Shown here piece after piece: positions 12,185 to 22,089 of a DNA stretch of 64,000 nt (position 1 is its first letter; the number at the start of each line of letters is the position of its first letter). Both the position numbers and the translations under genes were made by a program. The notes beneath the pieces are model-generated. The model searched no databases. It had not been told where the DNA came from and saw nothing but the letters and a program-made list of their open reading frames with translations. Source of the DNA: Beroe forskalii (lineage: Eukaryota; Ctenophora; Nuda; Beroida; Beroidae); NCBI GenBank assembly GCA_011033025.1, contig WFMF01000212.1, forward strand, positions 186,001 to 250,000. Direction: 5' to 3'.

Positions 12185-12665
12185 TTGCGCGGCGCACTCC
12201 CGTAGGTAAGCGCGCCGTGCAGCGCGTACACACACACACCTTTAGCTCTGCGGAGGCTTATTATAGGAACGCACATCGGCACATACCTCCTAAGCCCGCA
12301 TAGTTCCTAAGCCCGCATAAGTGTGTGTACGCACTACGCGCGCGGCATTTCCATCCCTGTTCTGAGAAAGCGCGCCGCACAACGCAAACAGGGATATACG
12401 TGTTTAGCAACCCGCATAGGTGTGTGTTCGCGCCGCGCGTTCCCTTCTGCAATGGAGATTGGAGAAGCTCGCCGCGTGGGAGCCACACCACACACAGGGA
12501 TATACGTGTTTAACAACGCCCTGCCGCGCGTACGCATTGTCAGACCATTATTTCAGGACGCGCGCGCGCCCGCCGAAGGGGTCAGACAACGTACGCAAAC
12601 CTTCGAGGTTTGCTAAACTTGTATATCTCTGTTTGCGCGTACACACACCTAAGCGGACTTAGGAA
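12185..12665. repeat. Cluster of GC-rich units (CCTAAGCCCGCATAGGTGTG type)
   Basis: Several direct and inverted copies share a unit running from CCTAAGCCCGCATAGGTG, through CGCGCGGCGCAACGC, to GGGATATACGTGTTTAGCAA. Forward copies lie at about 12,300-12,411 and 12,408-12,515. Reverse copies lie at about 12,205-12,260 and 12,610-12,665. A cleaner reverse copy is at 16,562-16,630. All short ORFs here are repeat translations. Confidence 0.65.
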
Positions 12666-13406
12666 CTTCGAGGTAACAGGTATAAAAAACTTAAAAACGC
12701 CGCGCGCGTGAATAATTGCCGTTTTCCGATTGTGTGTAATAATTTTCCATTCGGCACTGGATAATGAGTTCCATTAAAAATGAAGGGAAACTTTCATATT
12801 TGACTCATTATCCGGGGCCGGATCGTCATAACGTTAATTTCCTCACGATTTTGATTTTTTCCCTCCCCATTGGCGTTTTTGTGAATACAAAAAGGCAAAT
12901 GAGAGGGTTGGCAGAGATCGTGGTTTGGGAAGGTGAGAAATAGGATATGTGTATATCAGGTCGAGGTTTGCAATACAACTACTGTAATTTCTGGAAAGTG
13001 CCCGGATTGCTCCTTTATAATATCAGTCGCGAAAGTGTCCCTCCGTCCCTCTGTCCGTCCCCTTTTCACACAAATCTTCAAAATCACGAATTTCCTAATT
13101 CATGAAGCTTTCGGTTGTCAAAAATTTTAATCTCATACATTGACCAGGCCCATCCCTGCCACATTCCCAGTCACTAAAGTTTTCATATCGACCAAATCTA
13201 ATGTCGCAAATTGATTTCATTTCGACTATTTCAAACACAAAAACACGATTTTTTTTGCCAAAAAAGATATTGACCGAGTAAATGTGAAGAAGGCTTGCCA
13301 AATTTGACTATTCTTTGAGAAATGATGTGAAAATTGAATCAATATCACAATAAAAAAAAACTGAAAATTTACACGTATTGTTACACATAATTAACATGTC
13401 ATACAC
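12666..13406. other. Gene-free stretch
   Basis: Nothing supportable. The GC-rich flank gives way to AT-rich sequence without exon-like frames. Confidence 0.4.
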
Positions 13407-13488
13407 GACATTGTAGCGCAATCGGTTAGCGCGTCTGACTTAGTAGTGCTGGGACGATCAGGGTCACGGGTTCAAGCCCGCTATAGTC
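13407..13488 (+). tRNA. tRNA-like sequence, probably a pseudogene
   Basis: A good box A (TAGCGCAATCGGTTAGCGC) and box B (GGTTCAAGCCC) lie in a tRNA-like order, with a D-arm GCGC/GCGC stem. An anticodon stem TCTGA/TCAGG is possible only with an enlarged 19-nt loop, which could be a 12-nt intron. The acceptor stem pairs only partly and the T stem is weak, so no anticodon is assigned. It may be a tRNA relic or the head of a SINE. Confidence 0.35.
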
Positions 13489-13979
13489 CAAATTTCAAAT
13501 TTTTATTTTCTTAGCTTATCTTCAGGTTTTCGATAGCAAAAAATGATCCTGTAAACCCCAATCAGTTCATCAGAAAGGTTTTAAATCAGGTCACAGAAAA
13601 TTTTCAGTAATAAGTTTAATTCAGCAGTTAGATTTCGAAATACACAATGGCACGATACTCAAATAAGCATGTTGCCCAGGTCGTTCAGACTAGAATTTCC
13701 AAAATGTTGAGTTACAAGACATCAAGCATCGCGGGGGAGGGAAATTAAGCGCCTGCATACGGGAACAATGGACAAACAAGAATTGTGTCGGCAGGCGCAA
13801 TTCTTGTTGTGTTAACAAAATCCCATAGCAAGACTTAAGAAGTGAACTCTAAATTGATAATCATGGAATTTGGATTGTGATGTTTCAAAAATAAACAATT
13901 AATTTGCGAACAATGGACGCCTTCATATATCGCAGCTAAAATATTAAATTTCAAATAAGATAGTGTTCATCATATAAAA

Positions 13980-14640
13980 TATCGTGTCAATCCAAAGAAT
14001 AAAAAAACCCCCGAATTTTTTCAACTTTGGGGGAGGGGGGGGTAGGAACTTTTATAACAAAAAAGACATGGGCAGGGCGTCATTTGACCTCACTGGTTAA
14101 AAAATTCCTCTCCCCCAGGAAACCCTCATGGAATGTTAGAATGAATGAATTGGGGTTTCACCGGGGGTCACTTCTTTGTGGGGGCTGAAAAAAAAATAAC
14201 GTTGGTGGTTAAACTCAACATGGGCCCTTTTCCTTGTAATTTCACCCTACAAGTTTTGAAACAGTTTCTTCATTGGTTTCATTTAAAAAAAAATTTATTG
14301 GATAGGGACAAACCGTTTTTGGGGAACCATTTCCCTTGTGCCTTTTGATTTCAAAAGATGGGAAGGGGAAAAAATTGGGGGGGGAGGGGTAACGGGGTTT
14401 AAAAATCCTTTCCCTTTGTCCCTGTGATGGGACCCCATGCAATGGCAGGGGGACCCCTGTGGGGGTAACCATATGTTCATTTTGCCCCCCTTTTTTTGCC
14501 AATTTAATTAAAAATGGTAAAATTTTGTTGGTTTTTAGTAACCCTACATTATAAAAGACTTTTTGGGGGATTTCCCCCAGCAAAGAACTGGCCCGTTTGA
14601 CCTCCTCCTCGGGTTTTTTTATGTGCCTGGCTCTATCTAA
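13980..14640. other. Homopolymer-rich stretch, possibly low-quality sequence
   Basis: Runs of 4-9 identical bases (G, T, A, C) are far denser than in the flanks, for example AAAAAATTGGGGGGGGAGGGG near 14,370. This looks like inflated homopolymers rather than a biological feature. A 134-codon ORF on the minus strand here is not trusted. Confidence 0.4.
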
Positions 14641-15975
14641 CTCCATTTGATTATGCTTGCTGCAGGAGACTCTGTGTGCCCGGCCTCTATCTACCCCATT
14701 TGATTATGTTTGTTGCTGTGACTAGGTGCCCCTGCCTGTTCACCCCATTTGATTATGCTTGCTGCAGGACCCAGTGTGCCTGTGGCTCATTCCATCTATT
14801 TGATTATGCTTGCTGCAGAGTCTCTTGTGCCCGCCTCTATTTACTCCATTTGATTATGTTTGCTGCAGGAGAATCTGTGTCCTGGCTCATTCATTCATTT
14901 GATTGTCCTGTTGCAGGAAACTCTGTGTGCCCTGGCCCTATCTACCCATTTTGATTATGCTTGCTGCTTCAGACCTGTGGGCCCGCCCATCTACCTATTT
15001 GATTATGCTTGCTGCAGTGAGACTCTGTGGCCTGCCTCTATTCACTCCATTTGATTATGCTTGTTGCAGGAGAACTCTGTGGGCCCGGCTCTATCTACCA
15101 TTTGATTATGCTTTATGGCAGGAGAATCTGTGGACCCTGGCTCTATCTACTCAATTTATTATGCTGCTGCAGGAGACTCTGTGTGCCCGACTCTATTCAA
15201 CCCATGCATTAAGCTTGCTGAGGAGACTCTGTGTGCCTGGCTTCATCTTACTCCATTTGATTATGCTTGCTGCAGGAAACTGCAGCCCGGCTCTTATCTA
15301 CCCCATTTGATTATGCTTGCTGCAGGAAACTCTGTGCCCGGCTCTATCTACCCCATTTGATTATGCTTACTGCAGGAGACTCTGTGTGCCCGGCTCTATC
15401 TACTCCATGTGATTATGCTTGCTGCCTGTGGGCCCGGCTCTATCTGCCCCATTTGATAATGCTTGCTGCTTGTGACTCTGTGTGCCCGGCTCTATTTACT
15501 CCATTTGATTATGCTTGCTGCAGGAGACTCAGTGTGCCCGGCTCTGTCTACTCCTTTTAATTATGCTTGGATCAGGTGACTCTGTGTGCCCGGCTCTATC
15601 TACTCCATTTGATTATGCTTGCTGCAGGGAACTCTGTGTGCCCGGCTCTATCTACTCCATTTAATTATGCTTGCTGCAGGAGACTCTGTGTGCCCGGCTC
15701 ATCTGCCCCATTTGATAATGCTTGCTGCTTGTGACTCGGTGTGCCCGGCTCTATTTACTCCATTTGATTATGCTTGCTGCAGGAGACTCAGTGTGCCCGG
15801 CTCTGTCTACTCCCTTTATAATTATGCTTGCTGCAGGTGACTCTGTGTGCCCGGCTCTATCTGCCCCATTTGATTATGTTTGCTGTAGTTGACTCTGTGT
15901 GCCCGGCTCTATCTACTCCATTTGATTTAGCTAATTGCTTGTGAATCTGTGAGCACCGGCTCCTTGTACCCCGTT
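14641..15975. repeat. 52-bp minisatellite, about 25 copies
   Basis: The unit includes CCATTTGATTATGCTTGCTG, then CAGGAGACTCTGTGTGCC and CGGCTCTATCTA. Copies diverge more at both ends. The unit holds a pyrimidine-rich stretch ending GCTGCAG/GAGAC, which resembles a 3' splice site. The array produces many false Cys/Leu/Tyr-rich ORFs. Confidence 0.85.
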
Positions 15976-16079
15976 TGATTATGATTGCTGCTCGTGAGCA
16001 CCGGCTCTTTTTACTGCATAATGACATATCGTGCAGCCGCGGTGCAATTCATGTTATGTAAACCATCCACGCTGAATCC

Positions 16080-16680
16080 AATGCGCGGGATATTTTCAGC
16101 GCGCGCGATAATTAGTTACGACGCGCATCGACTATTACCATTATGGTGGAGCCTTATTTTGCCTCTTGTCTGAAGAGGCGCGCTTGCGCGCGCAAAATAA
16201 GGCTCCGTAACATGGAGTAATTACGGAGCCTTATTTTGCGCGCGCAATTCAAGCGCGCCTCTTGTACGAAAAGCGCGCGCAAACAAACAGGGACACGTAA
16301 CATGTGATAAATGCTTCGTTTGAAGAATGACACAACGCGTCAAGCCGTCAACGCGACACGACGGCGCGCGCAAAAGAGGGCTCTGGTTAAAATAGCACGC
16401 TGCGCATCTACGAAAAGCGCGCGCGAACAAACAGGGACACGTAACATGTGGTAAATGCTTTGTTTGAGGTATGACACAACGCGACACGACGGCGCGCGCA
16501 AAAGAGGGCTCTGGTTAAAGTAGCACGCTGCGCATCGCGATTTGCGATCCCACTCAGTACACTTGCTAAACACGTATATCCCTGTCTGCGTTGCGCCGCG
16601 CGCGTACACACACCTATGCGGGCTTAGGAATCAGTACACCAATGCCCGCGCTTCCCCTTCCAAGGGGTATGTATACTTAC
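16080..16680. repeat. GC-rich repeat block: palindrome, tandem duplication, GC unit
   Basis: At 16,148-16,258 an inverted repeat pairs GGAGCCTTATTTTG with CAAAATAAGGCTCC, both beside CGCGCG. A unit of about 140 bp, from AAAAGCGCGCG through ACAGGGACACGTAACATGTG to AGTAGCACGCTGCGCAT, is tandemly duplicated (about 16,269-16,408 and 16,412-16,540). At 16,562-16,630 lies a reverse copy of the GC-rich unit found at 12,300. Confidence 0.6.
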
Positions 16681-16921
16681 CGCACCGCATACTCTTTGCG
16701 TAAAACCAGAGCGCTGGTAAAAGCAATTAGCTGCCGGCTCGGCGGCTCCGACCCTTCAGTTAAAGCGAACAAAATGTGTTGCCAGGTGTTGCTTGGCCCC
16801 CTCCGCGCGCTTGCATGGCACGCGCATTGCACAGACTTACAGAGCAGATTTTGAAAAAATATGGAACAGACAATGCAACGTCTGGCGACAAAATGTGCTG
16901 TGAAAGTTTCAAAATTCTTGT

Positions 16922-17213
16922 ATGATGTTACTCTGGTCCACCCAGTGCGCGCAAGGTTCCACATTTGGAGTTTGAGCGAAGCTGGAGACATAATTTGATA
17001 GTCCTGTCACCCGGTCAACAATAATAAATTGGCAACGTTGCCCCTTAACAAAGTTTATGAGATTCCATGTTGCTGTAAAATTTTCATTAAGCTCGACGGG
17101 CGATGTCCGTCCCTTTCTTCTGACTTGTTGGTCGCGGAAGGCGCAAAGTGACGTCCAAATGTGGAACGTTGCGCCGCGCGCGCGAGGGTAGGGTAACATC
17201 CTACGACATTAAG
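16922..17213. mobile_element. MITE-like element with imperfect terminal inverted repeats
   Basis: The left end GATGTTACTCTGG, GCGCGCAAGGTTCCACATTT is mirrored on the right by AAATGTGGAACGTTGCGC and GGGTAACATCC. Length is about 290 bp. No coding capacity. Confidence 0.5.
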
Positions 17214-17960
17214 CTGATTATATTATTTTTGATGATCTGACATCTGTCCCTAATTGGAATGTCTAATTGTGATGTAGATCTGGATTCTGCAGTACTCCAT
17301 GAAGGGTTAAATAAAATATATTCAAGATCTTTTTATGAGGTAGGTCCCCCAGCAGTCACCCCTGGTACCAGGGTATAGCACCATCAATTGCAGTGACCAC
17401 CTGCCTGAATGAAACTGAAACTTGCTCTTAGGTCTTTGTTTGTACTCCAAGCATCAAGAAATTAAGCAACACACCTTGTTAAGAGAAGTAGAGGACCAAT
17501 GGATGGATTTTGGTGTATTTGTGTATACATGAAATGAAAATAAAACACATGAAATGAAAATGAACACTCAAGTTAGCTCTAAACAAAGTAAATGAGCAAA
17601 TGAAATGCAAGAAGTTTTGACAGATTAAATCATATCTGATCTAATCCATTTATCTTGAAGAAGTTATGTTAGGGTTGGCCATTTGTTAATTGCACCATTA
17701 ATCTTCTTTGTAGAACAAATGCAGTCTTCTTTGTAAAAGTCAAGCAACAAAGAGCTAAACAAAAGTCTTCAACAGCTAAATCCATGGGATTTATAAAAGA
17801 ATGCCTTCATCAGAGATCAAGGCAGATCCAAATAGACCATTAATCAGCAGTAATGGCTGTGATCTACCTGTTTTGGATAATGTTGTGGATAATCAGGTCA
17901 TTATCACCACTTGAAATGATTGAAATGAGGAGTGAAATACAAAGTTCCAAGTAAAACAAT
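17214..17960. other. Gene-free stretch
   Basis: No exon or repeat recognised between the MITE-like element and the large palindrome. Confidence 0.4.
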
Positions 17961-19139
17961 TACTCCAGTAGCCCAGGCAAAGTCAGTATGCAACATTCGA
18001 GTGGACAAAGTTGCTCAACGGTTTTTGGTACTTCCAACTGTGCTTTATCGAAAAAATTCACTGCCCTTTCGTGAATCGACGTCATGGGTGGTGCCATATG
18101 GCCCCCCCATTTTCGCGTAGTTAAACGGCTGTAACTCCGGTTCCTTTTGGGTTAGGAGCAACAAACCACCTTAAAATGACCGCAATGGACACACATTATG
18201 CCAGGCGGATGATGGTTTTGAAGCCCTCAGACCTTTCGTTTTCGAGTTACAGCCAAAAAACTGATTTTTCGTCACCCGTGAGCCAACGCAAGGTAAAAAT
18301 CGTAGCTTTCGTTCCTTTTGAAGTTCAGCATGAAACAACCAGGTTAAAATAACCGTTATCACCCAATTGTGGGGGATAGATGATAGTTTTGAAGCCTTAC
18401 GACCTTCTATTTTGTAGAAAATGCACAAAAATAGGGATTTAAAAGCAGCTACAAAGCCATCGGACCTTATTGAAACTGTATAATTTTTCTTCCACATACT
18501 CCAGGATGTAAGCTCCATCCATTAGCAACGGTTACTAGCTCTTCAGATCATGTAGAATCGATGTAGCTTTATCACGACATCTGATCTTGATGGAAAACTT
18601 GAATTCCATATTAACCACGCCCTTTTTAAGGTCACGCGCAGCTGTGCAGGCTTGATATTTCATAACCTAGCTCAGGAAGGTCATAGGGCGTAGAAACTTT
18701 GTTTTGGACACCAACGAAGTGCAAAGGCCATGTTTGTATACAAATTTTTCCTTAGCATATACTTAATAATGGTCAGGAAGAGATTTATGGGTGAAGAACT
18801 GATTTTCCAGGCACCCGCAGGACATAGCAGAGTCGATTTTTGTATATTGGCCCAGGAAAGTCGTTGACACTTCTTTTTTGGGTGCAAATGAATTTTAATT
18901 GCCATGTTTATGTACAACTTGTTAATAAACATTATAATATATACCCTAAAATGTTCAGCAAGAGAGTTGTGGGCAAAAAATGATATTTCCATGGGTGTCC
19001 ACAGGGCAAAGTGGAGGTGATTAGTAGAGACTTCGCTTTAGGCGCACAGCACAAATGGAGTGCAATGGCCATGTTTTTTCCTTTATTTCAAATTTCTAAT
19101 AAACATATTATTATGTCCTTAAGTTATTATTGAGTTTGA

Positions 19140-19960
19140 GTTTGGTGAAGTGTAGCCTAGAACTGGAGGTATATCAAGAGGCTTCCAAGTTGAGGGTGAT
19201 CAAGGCATGAGGTTGTATGTCAGTCTTGATTTGAATGCCTCGAAGGATGGAGGACAAAATTGTCTTTTGGAACAGCATTCCACAAACTCTGACGAAGGAC
19301 GGCAAATGAGTGATTGTACAGCGATTTTGTGAGGGTTGCTACCTACATAGAGACTTCGTATTGGTCTTTAATAAGAGTATAAGAAGCCTGGTGGCCATGT
19401 TTATACTTTTACATACGAATTTTTTAAACAATTTCTAGATGAACATGGCCATTTCTCTTCTTTTAACTTTTTAAGACCAAATAAAAGTTTTACACGCTGC
19501 ACATCATCAATGGAGGTACTACTGGGAAGTGCCTATCCTAGCCATGAAGAAACTGGATGAGCTTTTACATGCAACATCCCATGGATATCCTTCTGGGAAA
19601 GGTTGAAGAGGCTTGGTCTGATGTCCCTCCACAGGCGTAAAGAGCGGTATGTGATTATGCACAACGCATATGTGAAAGATCTGGCTATGTACCTGATCCA
19701 AAAACGACCTAGGATCCTTCTTCTATGATCACCCTTGACTCTGAAGCTGCTGTTTTGAAATACCCCCAAAGGCAACAACCCTCACGAAATCGATGTAAAT
19801 TCACTTGTTTGCCGATCGATTCTTGCCTTGATCATCCTCAACTTGAAAGCCTCTTGAGAAACATTCCTGATCTACATAGAGATCTATATGATCTCTAGAG
19901 ACATGGTTGATCATACCTCCACTACACCAAACTCATACTCAATCTTAGATTAGACCACGG
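19140..19960. mobile_element. Decayed LINE 3' coding fossils inside the palindrome
   Basis: In the plus frame at about 19,575-19,690 the translation reads SFWERLKRLGLMSLHRRKER. That matches the C-terminal region of non-LTR reverse transcriptase proteins, where a W-E-R-L-K ... L-Q-R-R-R-E-R-Y line is typical. In the left arm, on the minus strand (about 19,200-19,330), SLWNAVPKDNFV is visible after a frameshift, again typical of LINE C-termini (LWN-LP). Both are broken by stops. Confidence 0.6.
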
Positions 19961-20740
19961 GCTGCCTACAGCAGGTGGTCTAATTGAGTCCCCATTGCAA
20001 GTGGAAAAGGGGTACCATAGAAAGGTGCTATGCATCACAGGTGCCCAAATATCAGTTTTTGCCCATAACTCCCATCCTGACCATTTAAGGGGATATGTTT
20101 ATTAGCAAAGTAGCAAGTTGTAATAAAAGAATAAACATGACCATTGCACTCCATTTGTGCAGTGTGCCCAAAGCGAAGTCCCTACGATCTTCCTGGGCTA
20201 AGGTACAATAATCGCCTCTGCTTTGCCCTGTGGACACCCATGGAAATATCATTTTTTGCCCACAACTCTCTTGCTGAACATTTTAGGGTATATATTATAA
20301 TGTTTATTAACAAGTTGTACATAAACATGGCAATTACAATTCATTTGCACCCAAGAAGAAGTGTCAACGACTTTCCTGGGCCAATATGCAAAAATCGACT
20401 CTAGTGCTTATATGTCCTTCGGGTGCCCGGAAAATCAGTTCTTCACCCATAAATCTTCTTCCTGGCCATTATTAAGGATATGCTAAGGAAACATAAATTG
20501 TATACAAACATGGCCTTTGCGCTTCGTTGGTGTCCAAAACAAAGTCTCTACGTCCTATGACCTTCCTGCGTGTGACCTTAAAAAGGGCATGGTTAATATG
20601 GACTTCAAGATTGCCATCAAGATCAGATGTCGTGGTAAAGCCATATCGATTCTACATGATCTGAAGGGCTAGTAACCGTTGCTAACGGATGGACCTAACA
20701 TCCTGGAGTATGTGGAGGAAAAATGATATTGTTTCGATAA

Positions 20741-20976
20741 GGCGCCCGTAACGTTCGTCGGTCGATCGATTGGAGTTGGTGGATCGATCAACTTCATTTG
20801 ATCGACTGATGTGTTTTGAATAGAATATGTTTGAGCTAGTAGGAAAACAACTAAATATTGATCATTTAAACACGATTCAAGTCATTAGGGACCAGTAAAC
20901 CACATTATTAATTGTTCAAATGGAGTTGATTGATTGACCAATTCCAATGGATCGATCGTCGAACGTTACGGGCGCC
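20741..20976. mobile_element. 236-bp MITE with TAA target duplication
   Basis: Terminal inverted repeats GGCGCCCGTAACGTTCG and CGAACGTTACGGGCGCC are flanked by TAA on both sides (20,738-20,740 and 20,977-20,979). The left palindrome arm has the uninterrupted target, with a single TAA before GGTCCGATGG. So the borders and the 3-bp duplication are direct observations. A 3-bp TWA duplication fits PIF/Harbinger-type elements. Confidence 0.8.
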
Positions 20977-21477
20977 TAAGGTCCGATGGCTGCTTTTAAA
21001 TCGCTATTTTTGTGCATTTTCTACAAAATAGAGGGGCGTAAGGCTTCAAAACCATCATCTATCCCCCACAATTGGGTGATAACGGTTATTTTAACCTGGT
21101 TGTTTCATGCTGAACTTCAAAAGGAATGAAAGCTACGATTTTTACCTTGCGTTGGCTCGCGGGTGACGAAAAATTAGTTTTTTGGCTGTAACTCGAAAAC
21201 GAAAGGTCTGAGGGCTTCAAAACCATCATCCGCCTGGCATAATGTGTCCATTGCGGTCATTTTAAGGTGGTACGTTTGCTCCCAACTCCAAAAGGAACCG
21301 GAGTTACAGCTGTTTAACCATGCGAAAAATGGGCGTGGCCGTAGCACCACTCATGACGTCGATTCACGAAAGGGCAGTGAATTTTTTCGATAAAGCACAG
21401 TTGGAAGTACCAAAAACCGTTGAGCAACTTTGTCCACTCGAATGTTGCATACTGACTTTGCCTGGGCTACTGGAGTA

Positions 21478-22006
21478 AATTGGGTTCCTACTTAAAGTTT
21501 GTTCATAAGTACGTGAAACTGTACTGTTGTAAATGTTGAATATTTGTTTAATTGAACTTTGAGTTGAAACCCAATCATTTTACCTGGTACTTAAACTTTG
21601 TAATGGTAGGACGCAGTATTGAAATGACTCATTTGTTGGGCGCCCGTCAAATGCATTCAACCCCACAACACGGTCGCAAGTCCGTGTGCCACAGTGTTAG
21701 CTTTCAGTACACCATATCATTTTTGGTGTCTCATGCTTTATTTGGATCTGCCTAGCTCTCTGATGAATGCATTTTGTTTATGGATCCCGTCAAAGACTAT
21801 GGTTGGAGTTGTTGGAGAGTTCTGTGGCTTGACTACAAAGATTGTATTTGTTCTACAAAGAAGGTCTGATTACACAAATGAAAAATTCCAATATAATACT
21901 TTGAGAAAAGTCTTGCAGATTGATGTCTTGAAGAAATTTTTCTTTATGATTTGAATACTTTCTTCATGTTTACATGCAATCAATAGCTTTTTATGTAAAA
22001 ATAGGG
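21478..22006. other. 5' flank of the myosin gene
   Basis: An AT-rich stretch between the palindrome and the start codon. I found no convincing TATA box, initiator or extra upstream exon. Promoter sequences, if standard, must lie here or within the palindrome. Confidence 0.35.
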
Positions 22007-22089
22007 ATGTCGATATTCAATTTAGATGGTGAGAGAGTGGAAGATCGTCCTAATGAGTTCCTTGTTCGAGATCCATCTGTCACAGGAAG
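22007..22089 (+). CDS. Myosin exon 1
   Basis: Encodes MSIFNLDGERVEDRPNEF and on to SVTGR; donor GGAAG/GTAAGT. An in-frame ATG also lies at 21,974. An acceptor-like TTCAATTTAG ending at 22,025 would allow an upstream non-recognised first exon. I chose 22,007 because it is the nearest ATG in an open frame. Confidence 0.6.

Larger units (their letters stand above)
17961..21477. mobile_element. 3.5-kb palindromic (foldback) block
   Basis: Both ends carry TACTCCAGTAGCCCAGGCAA in inverted orientation, and the arms match over about 1.4 kb each. An example is GGACACCAACGAAG at 18,704 against CTTCGTTGGTGTCC at 20,524. The inner parts of both arms and the spacer carry decayed LINE sequence. The right arm contains an extra MITE absent from the left. 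It ends about 0.5 kb before the myosin start codon. It could be a foldback transposon, or an inverted duplication of an old LINE-containing segment. Confidence 0.75.

Noticed and set aside
12088-12662. Arg/Cys-rich ORFs on both strands
   Set aside because: All follow from GC-rich repeat units present in several orientations.
14242-14646. 134-codon minus-strand ORF
   Set aside because: Lies in a stretch of suspicious homopolymers next to a satellite. The translation has no recognisable domain and the frame could be created by inserted bases.
21552-21954. Upstream myosin exon
   Set aside because: Open frames exist, but none carries a myosin-like sequence or a donor in phase with the exon at 22,026.
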